Assembly (NCBI GenBank): GCA_965200685.1
Contig: OZ241379.1
Location: 1,860,001 to 1,924,000 of the forward strand
Length of the DNA: 64,000 nt
Direction: 5' to 3'
Origin: Bin5 sp965200685
GTDB lineage: Bacteria > Chloroflexota > Anaerolineae > Caldilineales > Caldilineaceae
Under the pieces are notes generated by a model that searched no databases, had not been told where the DNA came from, and worked only from the letters and a program-made list of their open reading frames with translations. Below are positions 1 to 8,328 of this stretch, piece by piece. Made by a program: the position numbers and the translations under genes. The number at the start of each line of letters is the position of its first letter. The stretch's first letter is position 1.

Positions 1-955
1 AGATCACGGTGGGCTGGTCCGTGTTCGTATCAGCCTCCTCCATGACCCGTATCATCTCAGTCAGGTCATGGCCGCCCAGGTTGCCAATGATGCCGGGTAG
101 TTCCTCATCACTGATGGGCTCCAGCAGTTCCTCCAGAACCATATCCTTGCGTCCGTCCACGACGATGAAACGCTGCCGCAGTTCATCACCAGGCAGCCGT
201 ACCAGTAATTGATACTCCTCATTACTCATGTCATCAATGCGCTGGCGCACCCGCTCCCCATGCTCTTGTGCAAAGAGGTCCTGCAATTTGCGGCCATATT
301 TGGCCTCCAACACCTGCCAGCCCCAATGTCTAAACATAGACATCAGGGTGCCGGCCCTGATGCCAGGCACCACCCGGTCCAGACTCTGCCGGTTCAGGTC
401 TACAATCCAGAGCACATTGCCCAGTTCTGCCATCCAGTCTGTGAAGAGGGCTTCCCACATATTGCCCTCGTCCAGTTCTGCATCACCGATGATGGCAATA
501 AAGCGGTTGGAGGCCACATCCCCAAAATGCAGACGGGCATAATGATGCGTCAAGGCAGCAAAGGCTGGGGCTACCGCGCCCAACCCCACAGAACCGGTGG
601 AAAAATCAACCTGTACCGGATCCTTGGTACGGCTTGGATAGGCCTGCAACCCACCATAGGCTCGTAAGGTGGTCAGGTACTCGCGCGGCAACTGGCCGAG
701 TAGATATTGAATGGCGTGAAAGACTGGAGAAGCATGAGGCTTGACCGAGACCCGGTCCCCGTGTTTGAGTAGATGAAAATAGAGCGCGGTCAAGATGGTC
801 ACCATACTGGCCGACGATGCTTGGTGTCCACCTACCTTGACACCATCTGTATTGGGGCGGATGGTGTTCGCCTCATGCACAATACGCATAGACAGCCAGA
901 GAACCCTCTCTTGAATTTGGTTGAGGGTTTTCAAATACTCAGGCATCAGTGTCAT
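1..955 (-). CDS. Transketolase-like / homodimeric pyruvate dehydrogenase E1-type TPP enzyme, N-terminal part (C-terminus off the left edge)
   Basis: Reading the minus strand from an ATG at 955-953, a frame stays open for 318 codons and leaves the window without a stop. A Shine-Dalgarno AGGAGG lies just upstream, inside 959-970. The N-terminus contains KVGGHQASSAS (about residues 40-50), VKPHASPVFHAIQYL (71-85), YPSRTKD (106-112) and DFSTGSVGLG (117-126). The TPP-pyrophosphate motif GDAELDEGN (157-165) is followed by the expected Asn in VDLNRQ near residue 188. These blocks are typical of AceE-type E1 and the related transketolase-like proteins, which act on 2-keto acids or ketoses in the cytoplasm with thiamine diphosphate and Mg2+. 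The visible part cannot decide between pyruvate dehydrogenase and a transketolase. No E2 or E3 gene is visible. The gene is divergent from the DUF262 gene. Confidence 0.88.
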   Translation of the reverse strand, partial: MTLMPEYLKTLNQIQERVLWLSMRIVHEANTIRPNTDGVKVGGHQASSASMVTILTALYFHLLKHGDRVSVKPHASPVFHAIQYLLGQLPREYLTTLRAYGGLQAYPSRTKDPVQVDFSTGSVGLGAVAPAFAALTHHYARLHFGDVASNRFIAIIGDAELDEGNMWEALFTDWMAELGNVLWIVDLNRQSLDRVVPGIRAGTLMSMFRHWGWQVLEAKYGRKLQDLFAQEHGERVRQRIDDMSNEEYQLLVRLPGDELRQRFIVVDGRKDMVLEELLEPISDEELPGIIGNLGGHDLTEMIRVMEEADTNTDQPTVI

Positions 956-1121
956 GCTACCTCCTTCGTTTTTCGTAACTGCAGTACATAGACAACGAAA
1001 AACCACAGTTTCATCTTGACGATGCAGACCAATGGATATAGTTTGTTGTCCAATTGCGAAAATTATAACCCAAAGTGAAGATAGTAGGATAATCAACTTC
1101 CGGCATTACCGTATCCCGTAT

Positions 1122-1150
1122 TTGTGCAAATAAGAAACTTTCGCTATACT
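1122..1150 (+). promoter_or_regulatory. Candidate sigma70 promoter of the DUF262 gene
   Basis: TTGTGC at 1122-1127 and TATACT at 1145-1150 are separated by 17 bp. The predicted start of transcription lies about 60 nt before the ATG at 1216. The -35 box is weak and the -10 box is good. The surrounding 956-1215 intergenic stretch is AT-rich and holds no ORF. Confidence 0.35.
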
Positions 1151-1215
1151 ATGCAGAGTAAACGTCCAGATGTGGTAGATAAGCTACAATTATTTAGATC
1201 CGAAAGGCAATTAGT

Positions 1216-3276
1216 ATGACGGCACAAGACCTAAACTTAATGAGGTTTTTGAGTCTGCCCAACACAAAATTCGTCATCCCTGTTTACCAACGAAACTATG
1301 ATTGGAAAAAAGAGCAATGTAAACAATTACTTGATGATATTATAGAGTGTGGAAGAAATGACCAAATAAGCGCACATTTCCTTGGCAGTATTGTATTTAT
1401 CCAGGAGGGCGTCTACGCGGCATCACGAAATACACTAACGATAATTGATGGGCAGCAACGGCTGACTACGATCACCTTACTCTTGATCGTGATCTATAAA
1501 TTAGCGCAACAGCTTGGGCAACAAAATATCGCGGAAGAGGTCTATCTCCTCCGTCTTGTGAATCCATTCTTAGGTAAAACGCTCAAACTGGAACTTACAG
1601 ACAGTGATGACGAAGTACTTCGTTTCATTATTGGTACCGCAGATATTGAGGAATATAGAGACTATTCACGACTGCTAGAGAACTATGCGTATTTACGCTC
1701 CCGCGTTTCAAAAATGGATCTTGATATCGTTCTAAAAGGCCTTGACAAGCTGATGTTTGTTGAGATCTCGCTAGACAGGGATAACGATGATCCGCAAAGA
1801 ATTTTTGAAAGCCTCAATTCAACAGGGTTAGCCTTAAGTCAGGCAGACTTGATCCGTAACTATATCCTTATGGGATTAGAACCTGCGGATCAACGTAGAG
1901 TGTATACAGGGTATTGGCAGCCAATTGAGAGGTTAGCCAAAGAGGAAGCCACAAACAAGAGCAGCATTTCTAACTTTATTCGAGATTATCTCACCATCAG
2001 GAACAAAAGAATCCCTAATGAGCAGAAAGTTTATCAAGAATTCAAGAACACTTTTGAATGGCAGGATCTCGCAGAACTTGAGCCAGAACTGCAGAAACTG
2101 AAACAGTATGTTACATACTACAACAAATTGCTCAATATTAATAAAGAACGTAACCCAGATATCCGTCAACAGTTGAAGAATATCAATAGATTGAAAGTCA
2201 ATGTTTCATATCCATTCCTCCTTCAACTGTATGATGATTTCACTGAGAAAATCTTAAGCAGACAAGAGTTTGTCGAGGTGTTGTCCCTAGTCGAATCATT
2301 TGTATGGCGAAGAGCTATTGTCCAAGTTCCAACCAATCAACTCAATAAAATTTTCATGCGATTGTATGAGGATATTGACCCCGATGACTATGTGAACTCT
2401 TTGGCGCAAGCTTTGGCTAAGAAAAAACGAAACCGACGTTTTCCAACCGATAGAGAGATTCAAGAGACCTTGAAAGAACGAGAGGTTTACAGATTACGAA
2501 ATATAGATTTTCTCCTTGAGAACTTAGAAAACTTTCAGAATAACGAGCCAGTTAGAATTGAAGACAATCCTAAGATCACAATTGAGCACATCTTCCCACA
2601 GAAGCCTGCAGAAGAATGGAGGGAGGAAGTCTCTGCGGAAGATTATCAAGAGTTAGGCGAAGTGTATCTGCATACACTTGGCAATCTCACCTTGTCTGGA
2701 AATAATGGAAGCCTTGGCAATAAAATTTTCCGTGAAAAACGCGACTTGCCAGAAAAAGGATATCGGGATAGCCGCCTCTACTTAAATCGCCATCTGTCCG
2801 CATTAGACACATGGGGCGTGTCACAATTGAAAGAACGCAACGAGATTCTTGCGGAACGTTTTCTGCAAATCTGGCCTTATCCCAATGTACACGTAGAAAA
2901 TGTACACGTAGAACCTGATGATTTTGAAGAAGTAAACATTTTTGATGCCGAAGATCCGACAGATAAGAACCTTGAATATGCTATCTTCCGTGATGAAAAA
3001 TTACCGTGCACCACGGTAACCGATCTCTATATAGCTGTACTCGAAAAATTGTTCGACCTAGAGCCCAAGCATTTCTTTGGCACAGATCTCGCACGGAAAG
3101 TTAAGATTACCAAAGAAAAAACTGAGCTTCGTGCGCCCAAACCGATCAATGATATCTACTATATAGAAAGTAACTTGGGTAGTAGCGGCAAGTTTGAGAG
3201 GTTAAAAGATGCGCTTGAGATTTTTGAGTGCGAGGATGAGCTATCTGTGAAGTATGCCCCCGAAACCCTACCATAA
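1216..3276 (+). CDS. GmrSD-like DUF262/DUF1524 endonuclease, probable type IV-style defence protein
   Basis: The 686-residue protein begins with a DUF262 (GmrS-type, ParB-like) domain carrying the hallmark DGQQR at residues 78-82. It ends in a DUF1524 (GmrD, HNH-like) domain with IEHIFPQ (catalytic-type His458) and LGNLTLSG (Asn490). About 120 further residues follow the HNH domain and form an extra C-terminal module that I do not recognise. Proteins of this fused type use NTP binding by the N-domain and cleavage by the HNH domain, often against modified phage DNA. That role is known for the family and inferred here. The start ATG has AAAGG nine bases upstream. The coding sequence is noticeably AT-richer than its neighbours, which suggests acquisition. 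It stands alone between two metabolic genes, and its stop codon lies inside a short direct repeat. Confidence 0.88.
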   Translation: MTAQDLNLMRFLSLPNTKFVIPVYQRNYDWKKEQCKQLLDDIIECGRNDQISAHFLGSIVFIQEGVYAASRNTLTIIDGQQRLTTITLLLIVIYKLAQQLGQQNIAEEVYLLRLVNPFLGKTLKLELTDSDDEVLRFIIGTADIEEYRDYSRLLENYAYLRSRVSKMDLDIVLKGLDKLMFVEISLDRDNDDPQRIFESLNSTGLALSQADLIRNYILMGLEPADQRRVYTGYWQPIERLAKEEATNKSSISNFIRDYLTIRNKRIPNEQKVYQEFKNTFEWQDLAELEPELQKLKQYVTYYNKLLNINKERNPDIRQQLKNINRLKVNVSYPFLLQLYDDFTEKILSRQEFVEVLSLVESFVWRRAIVQVPTNQLNKIFMRLYEDIDPDDYVNSLAQALAKKKRNRRFPTDREIQETLKEREVYRLRNIDFLLENLENFQNNEPVRIEDNPKITIEHIFPQKPAEEWREEVSAEDYQELGEVYLHTLGNLTLSGNNGSLGNKIFREKRDLPEKGYRDSRLYLNRHLSALDTWGVSQLKERNEILAERFLQIWPYPNVHVENVHVEPDDFEEVNIFDAEDPTDKNLEYAIFRDEKLPCTTVTDLYIAVLEKLFDLEPKHFFGTDLARKVKITKEKTELRAPKPINDIYYIESNLGSSGKFERLKDALEIFECEDELSVKYAPETLP

Positions 3277-3368
3277 CAGGGAACATAGCTCAGCGGCCAT
3301 TACTGGCCTGAATATAAACTGCAGAGAACATCCCGAAATCCCTGTCATAACAGGGAACACAGCTCAGC
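3259..3368. repeat. Pair of 36-37 bp imperfect direct repeats at the 3' end of the DUF262 gene
   Basis: Copy one is at 3259-3294 and overlaps the last codons and TAA of the nuclease gene. Copy two is at 3332-3368. They share CATAACAGGGAACA and AGCTCAGC, differing at a few bases and one indel. Each contains a small dyad (CCCT or CCCTG with AGGG or CAGGG), and there is no T-tract. The repeat may be a relic of insertion of the nuclease gene or a local duplication. Confidence 0.7.
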
Positions 3369-3410
3369 AACATTTCACATGGCCTGCTGAGGGCGCAAAG
3401 AAAACAAAAC

Positions 3411-4295
3411 ATGAACAAATTCAGAGGCATCTTTCCCGCCATTATCACGCCGATGACCCCAGAGGGAAAGCTGAACGAAGAGGCCTACCGACAGGTGATG
3501 GAATTCAACATCCAAGCAGGGGTGCATGGCTTCTGGGTGGCCGGTGGTACAGGTGAAAGCATTCTGTTGGACGATGAAGAGAATCGTCGTATCGCCGAGA
3601 TCGTGGCGGACCAGTCCCAGGGACGCATTGCCAATATCATGCATGTGGGGGCCCCGACCACCACCCGGTCAGCGCGGTTAGCCGAACACGCGGCCAAAGC
3701 CGGTGTTGAAGCCATCTGCTGTGTGCCACCGTTCTTCTACCGCCAGAATGACGATGCCCTTGTTGAACACTACCGGATTATTGCGGCCGCAGCCGACCTG
3801 CCCTTTTTCGTCTACAATCTGCCCGGGGCCACCGGTGTTGAGATCACGCCGGACCTGATGGCCAAGATCCAGGAGCGGGTACCGCAGCTTACCGGCCTCA
3901 AGCATTCGGCACCCTATATGGCCTATGTGCATAACTTCGTTGAGATGGGGTTGGCCTGTCTTATCGGGAACTCGCAGCTCATGCTGCCCGCGCTCACGAT
4001 TGGGGCCAGCGGCTGTGTGGACGGACCGCCCAATATGGCCCCCGAACGCTGGGTCGCGATCTGGCAGGCCTACCAAGCCGGCAACTTGGCCGCAGCCCAA
4101 CAAGCCCAGGCCCAGGCTTTGGAGATCACCCGTTTGGTGATAGCGTCCAAATTTCACGCTACCCTCAAGGCGGTTCTCAGCCAACGCTTGGGCATCGACT
4201 GCGGTGCTCCCCGCCCGCCGGGCGAGACGTTGACCTCGGCCGAACGTGCCGCACTTGCAGCCAAGTTGGCCGCGCTCAATCTACCGCCAGTGTAG
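3411..4295 (+). CDS. DapA/NanA-family aldolase (dihydrodipicolinate synthase or N-acetylneuraminate lyase type)
   Basis: The protein is a 294-residue TIM-barrel class I aldolase. The substrate-carboxylate loop GGTGES spans residues 45-50, the catalytic Tyr is Y135 in VYNLPG, and the Schiff-base lysine is K164 in LKHS. Family members condense or cleave pyruvate with an aldehyde: dihydrodipicolinate synthase, N-acetylneuraminate lyase, or 2-keto-3-deoxy sugar acid aldolases. Sequence alone does not choose between them. No lysine-pathway gene lies nearby, so a catabolic or sugar-acid role is as likely as lysine synthesis. The ATG at 3411 has only a purine-rich stretch upstream and no clear Shine-Dalgarno. 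Confidence 0.88.
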   Translation: MNKFRGIFPAIITPMTPEGKLNEEAYRQVMEFNIQAGVHGFWVAGGTGESILLDDEENRRIAEIVADQSQGRIANIMHVGAPTTTRSARLAEHAAKAGVEAICCVPPFFYRQNDDALVEHYRIIAAAADLPFFVYNLPGATGVEITPDLMAKIQERVPQLTGLKHSAPYMAYVHNFVEMGLACLIGNSQLMLPALTIGASGCVDGPPNMAPERWVAIWQAYQAGNLAAAQQAQAQALEITRLVIASKFHATLKAVLSQRLGIDCGAPRPPGETLTSAERAALAAKLAALNLPPV

Positions 4296-4312
4296 AGTGA
4301 CCGAAGAGCCAG

Positions 4313-6598
4313 TTAGTTATCCGCTGCCTCCCGCCGCTGCCAAGTCTCTTGGAACTCCTGATCACTGAGCCGGCCATCTACCCACCGCGATGCTGGCTCT
4401 GTGCGGACTAGCGTAACGCCCACGGCACCTGTCGATATACCGGAGACGACCACAAGGCCCCGGGGTGAGGAGCTGATACGGGGCAGGATACGGGCCAGAG
4501 CAAAGGTCAGCCGCTGCTCCAAATCGGCGAACTCTTGGCTATCGGCTGCCAACTCCGCGGCATAGCCGACCACGAATGTACGTATCCCGTCGCTGTCTTC
4601 TTCCACACTCAAATAGCGGATCTCGACCTCTGCTGCCTGCAGGACCCTCGCGGCAACGTTCATGGCTTCCCGATCCTCCAGCATGGCGGCTGGATCTGGC
4701 GTGGGGCGGGCAGCGCGTTCAGCACATGCTGTCATCATGTCCGCTATGCTCTCTTTCTCATCCTCCTCATCAGCTTGGTCCATCAGCCAGCGCAGGTGCG
4801 GTTCGGCCTCTGTACAGCGAACTTGGACAAAATAGAGGAGGGCCAGGGCATTCCGAGCCAAGAAATGATCATCGTTCAACGTGAGGGCCTCTTGTAGCAG
4901 AGGTTCAGCTTTGTCAAATTCGCCGGCGCGCGTATAAGTGTCGCCTAGTACGGCCAACACCGTAGAAGTGCGTGCGCCTCGCTCTAGGGCATCCAGCGCA
5001 ATGCTCTGGGCGGCCTCCAAGTTGCCCTCATACAACTGGACAAAGGCCAGGCTCTCCTGAGCATCCAAGCTATCCGGGCGCAGGACCTGCCAACGTTGGG
5101 CCGCGGCCACCGCTTCATCTACTTCAGCGAGCATGAGATGTACTTCATACAGGGCCTGGTAGTAGGTAGGGTCATCGGTCGCTAGGGCTTTGACCTCGTT
5201 CATTACAGCCCGTGCCTCCATTGCCTTGCCATCCCGCGCGTAGGCCATGGCTAGCAGCCGGGCATCGTCCACCGATTCAGGCAGGGCATCGAGTGCTTGG
5301 CGGAAATAGGTAGCAGCAGTTTCAAAATCTTCACTGCAGAGATAACTGACACCGAGCATGCGCGTGGCCGATATGCTGTAGGGCCGGGCGTCCAGCCAAT
5401 CTTGGGCCAAGGTACGGGCCTCTGTGCAACGGTCCTCGTCGTTGAGAAGACGCATACGAATCAGAGTAACATCCCGTCGGTCGATAGTCGCCCGTTCTTC
5501 GGCAAGGGCCTGATAGGCCGCGGCCGCGGCGTTGCGTTCCTGTTGCAGAAACATCAGTGCCATGCAGCTATAGCCATCAGGGAATGGGGTATGTGGCTGG
5601 TCCAGGGCCATGGTCTGCAAACACTTGGCTTCACTGGTCTGCCAGTCACCTTCCTCGGCCGCCATATCCGCCTCAAAGAAAAGAGAGGAGGCATGGTCGG
5701 GTAGGAGTTCGAGGGCAGGTTGGGCGATCTCCCGCGCAGTATAGACATCGCCATAGACATTAAATTCATGGCGGGCGTTGATGATATGCCAAGCGAAGAA
5801 CTCCGGTTCCAAGTCCAATGCCCGCGCGGCGGCTTCGCCAGCCTGCTCCCAATCATGAAGATGGAAGGTGATGGATCCCAGAGTAGCCCAGGCCGGTGCT
5901 GATTCTGGGGCCAATTGCACGGCTGTCTGGGCATGTTCAAAGGCAGTATCGACTTCATACATACTCATCAGGATGTCGGCCAGGGCGATATGTGCTGTGG
6001 GGTTGTCTGCATCCATCTCAACCGCGCGCAGCCCCAGTTCTTTGGCCTCGTCAAAATGATGCGCCCCTTGTTCGGCCCAAGCAAGATAGGCCAGGGCCGT
6101 GCTGTTGTCTGGGACCAACGCCACTGCAGCCCTGGCGGCCTGTAGGGCCTGTTGCCAGTACTGAGGTTGGTAGAGGTAGACATCCGTCAGGCCCAGGTAG
6201 GCCGGCAGATAGGCAGGATCCGCGGCAATCGCTTCAATGAACGCGGCTTCAGCACCGCGCAGGTCGCTAGTTACAAACAGAGATCGTCCTCTAGTGGTCA
6301 GAGTCTCTGCCAGATCCCGGTCCGGCTTGCTCAGTGGTTCGGGTGTGGCCGTGGGTGTGGGCCCGGGCTCTAGTGTGGGGATGATAATGGGCGTCGGCAT
6401 TTTGGTTGCAGTTGGGATCTGAGTACCCTGTGCCCCTACACTGGTCCCAGCACTAGGTGGGTTGGGGGGTGCTTGGCAGGCAGCCAGCAAAACAACTAGA
6501 GCCACTACGAGGAGTGAGGGGGTAGGAATGAAACGTGAGAGTTGTTTCTCTCTCCTCTGTTTCGACAGGTGGGAAGTCCTCTGATATACTCGGTTCAT
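4313..6598 (-). CDS. TPR-repeat lipoprotein
   Basis: The protein has 761 residues. The N-terminus has basic residues, a hydrophobic stretch and a lipobox ending LLAAC near residue 41, then a Pro/Thr-rich linker (PTATPEP). This indicates a lipid-anchored extracytoplasmic protein. The rest is largely tetratricopeptide repeats with the usual A-L-G-Y/A-A-P spacing, followed by about 120 C-terminal residues outside the repeats. TPR solenoids are protein-interaction scaffolds, and no enzymatic motif is seen. AGAGGT lies seven bases before the ATG and supports this start, although the ATG overlaps the start codon of the divergent ATPase gene. It converges with the DapA/NanA-type gene, leaving only 17 bp between them. 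Confidence 0.85.
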   Translation of the reverse strand: MNRVYQRTSHLSKQRREKQLSRFIPTPSLLVVALVVLLAACQAPPNPPSAGTSVGAQGTQIPTATKMPTPIIIPTLEPGPTPTATPEPLSKPDRDLAETLTTRGRSLFVTSDLRGAEAAFIEAIAADPAYLPAYLGLTDVYLYQPQYWQQALQAARAAVALVPDNSTALAYLAWAEQGAHHFDEAKELGLRAVEMDADNPTAHIALADILMSMYEVDTAFEHAQTAVQLAPESAPAWATLGSITFHLHDWEQAGEAAARALDLEPEFFAWHIINARHEFNVYGDVYTAREIAQPALELLPDHASSLFFEADMAAEEGDWQTSEAKCLQTMALDQPHTPFPDGYSCMALMFLQQERNAAAAAYQALAEERATIDRRDVTLIRMRLLNDEDRCTEARTLAQDWLDARPYSISATRMLGVSYLCSEDFETAATYFRQALDALPESVDDARLLAMAYARDGKAMEARAVMNEVKALATDDPTYYQALYEVHLMLAEVDEAVAAAQRWQVLRPDSLDAQESLAFVQLYEGNLEAAQSIALDALERGARTSTVLAVLGDTYTRAGEFDKAEPLLQEALTLNDDHFLARNALALLYFVQVRCTEAEPHLRWLMDQADEEDEKESIADMMTACAERAARPTPDPAAMLEDREAMNVAARVLQAAEVEIRYLSVEEDSDGIRTFVVGYAAELAADSQEFADLEQRLTFALARILPRISSSPRGLVVVSGISTGAVGVTLVRTEPASRWVDGRLSDQEFQETWQRREAADN
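6562..6590 (+). promoter_or_regulatory. Promoter predicting a leaderless mRNA for the DppF-type gene
   Basis: TCGACA at 6562-6567 and TATACT at 6585-6590 are separated by exactly 17 bp. The ATG of the ATPase gene begins six bases after the -10 box, so transcription would start at or next to the A of the ATG. No Shine-Dalgarno is present before that ATG, which agrees with leaderless initiation. Confidence 0.5.
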
Positions 6599-7568
6599 GT
6601 CTCAACCTCTGGTTCAACTCCACAACATTAACGTTCATTTCAGCGTGCGTAAGGGTCTTTTTGGCAGCGAATCGGTCCAAGCGGTGGACGGGGTGACGCT
6701 GGATATGCGGGCCGGCGAAGTGGTGGCTGTCGTCGGCGAGTCCGGCAGTGGGAAAACCACATTGGGCCGGGCTATGTTGGGTCTCGTCAAGATTACGGAT
6801 GGGCAGATCCGCTTTGGCGATACAGAGATCACCACTTTATCTCCGCAGGCACGTAAATCTTTCAGCCGTAAGGCCCAGGCCATCTTCCAGGATCCCTTTG
6901 CCAGCATCGATCCGTTTATGACCGTGTACGATAGTGTAGCCGAACCACTGGTGATCCATGGAATCGGGACGGGCCAAGAACGACGGGAGCGGGTGTTGCA
7001 GGTCCTGCATGATGTACGTCTGCGTCCGGCCCAGGAAATCGCCGCCAAGTACCCTGACCTGTTGTCCGGTGGCCAGCGACAGCGGCTGGGCATTGCCCGG
7101 GCTCTCGTCCTACGGCCACAGTTCATCGTGGCGGATGAACCTGTCTCTATGGTAGATGCCTCCAGCCGGGCAGAACTGTTGGCCTTGCTACGGGAGCTGC
7201 GGGACCGGTTCAACATTGCTTTTCTCTATATTACCCACGACATTGCCACGGCCCGGCACTTTGCCCAGCGTATCGTGGTCATGTATCTAGGTCGCATCGT
7301 TGAGATGGGGCCGGCCGCCGCTGTGGTAGGCAACCCACTACACCCCTATACCCAGGCCCTGATCGCATCTGTGCCCGAACCGGACCCCGCCAACCGCCTA
7401 CGCATGCGCCCCAGTCTGCCCGGTGAACCGCCCAGCCCCATTCATAGGCCAAGTGGATGCTCTTTTCATCCCCGCTGTGCGGCGTTCATGCCTGGCCAGT
7501 GTGACATGGCTGTACCACGTCTACGTGAGGTAGAGCCGAATCACTTTGTGGCCTGCTATCTGCACTAA
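6597..7568 (+). CDS. dppF: Peptide/nickel-type ABC transporter ATP-binding protein (DppF/OppF family)
   Basis: The 323-residue nucleotide-binding subunit has a Walker A GESGSGKT at 47-54, a Q-loop in FQDPFASIDP (97-106), the signature LSGGQ at 156-160, a Walker B ending ADE at 179-181 and the H-loop His214. The C-terminus has the oligo/dipeptide-specific extension with HPYTQALI and the CSFHPRC cysteine motif. It should pair with the DppD-like ATPase at 17866 to drive import by the DppB/DppC pair. It is separated from the rest of that transporter by a restriction-modification island and the BNR gene. It lacks a Shine-Dalgarno and appears leaderless. Confidence 0.92.
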   Translation: MSQPLVQLHNINVHFSVRKGLFGSESVQAVDGVTLDMRAGEVVAVVGESGSGKTTLGRAMLGLVKITDGQIRFGDTEITTLSPQARKSFSRKAQAIFQDPFASIDPFMTVYDSVAEPLVIHGIGTGQERRERVLQVLHDVRLRPAQEIAAKYPDLLSGGQRQRLGIARALVLRPQFIVADEPVSMVDASSRAELLALLRELRDRFNIAFLYITHDIATARHFAQRIVVMYLGRIVEMGPAAAVVGNPLHPYTQALIASVPEPDPANRLRMRPSLPGEPPSPIHRPSGCSFHPRCAAFMPGQCDMAVPRLREVEPNHFVACYLH

Positions 7569-7675
7569 CTTACAATGGCTAGTGGCTTCGTCCCACGAAC
7601 GTTAAGAGAGTCCCCGATTCGGTGTTGCACGAGTTTGCATATTTTACTTGGCAAGCGTATGGATTACCAATACTG

Positions 7676-8326
7676 TTAATGTGGAATACTATTATTGAGA
7701 ATTTCTTTGCAATACTCAGTAATGTCAGGTTTCGTATTCAATCTAGAATTCAATACATAAAATAGATGGCGTAATGCTTGAGGCTGATTCGTTACCTGTT
7801 CATAAAAAGACGCACCATCAATTTCATATACAGGTCGTTGTACAGTGGTAATTTCTTTCGTATATCTCTCCGGGTTTTTGGGAATAATAATAACAAGATA
7901 ACCTTTCCATCCACGTCCCTTTTGCTGAATTGCTATATCAAGATCACCAAGAACTTTTTGTCTGTTTGAAGAGTTCATTGTATTGTGCTTGTTTTTGACT
8001 TCTGCTAATATTTTTTGAGTTAGATTTTCCAAGTCATATCCCGCATCATGGTTTATCCACCCTGCAACAGATCCAAGAATGTCTTGATGAAATCTTCCTA
8101 ATGCGTTAGAGATAGCAGAAAGAGTTGATTGGCTTTGTTGTAAGGCTATCAGATTTTCGCGAGAACTTACATTGAATGTTGAGGCAATGAGTAGCGAGTG
8201 AAATGGATCAATCACATTACGGTTCATCCTCAATTTCACTTTTTCATTGGCATCATTTATGGATTTTAACAACGTCTTTAAGGCCTGTTCAAAATCATCA
8301 TCTGAAATCCAATCCAAGGTAGTCAA
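7676..8326 (-). CDS. Type II restriction endonuclease, Eco47II/Sau96I-like family
   Basis: The protein has 216 residues. The stretch KNKHNTMNSS at 111-120 with the preceding AEV, plus NVIDPF (37-42), matches my memory of the Eco47II family, whose members cut GGWCC or GGNCC. A PD-(D/E)xK centre can be read as D98 and E109-V-K111. The start lies two bases after the methyltransferase stop on the same strand, so the pair forms an M-then-R operon. The gene is much more AT-rich than the flanking transporter genes, consistent with horizontal transfer. The specificity is inferred from family resemblance only. An alternative is another PD-(D/E)xK nuclease of similar fold. Confidence 0.75.
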   Translation of the reverse strand: MTTLDWISDDDFEQALKTLLKSINDANEKVKLRMNRNVIDPFHSLLIASTFNVSSRENLIALQQSQSTLSAISNALGRFHQDILGSVAGWINHDAGYDLENLTQKILAEVKNKHNTMNSSNRQKVLGDLDIAIQQKGRGWKGYLVIIIPKNPERYTKEITTVQRPVYEIDGASFYEQVTNQPQALRHLFYVLNSRLNTKPDITEYCKEILNNSIPH

Positions 8327-8328
8327 GA

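Noticed and set aside
1..991. Several plus-strand frames of 60-150 codons at the left end
   Set aside because: They are shadows of the minus-strand TPP enzyme, whose conserved motifs read through the whole segment.
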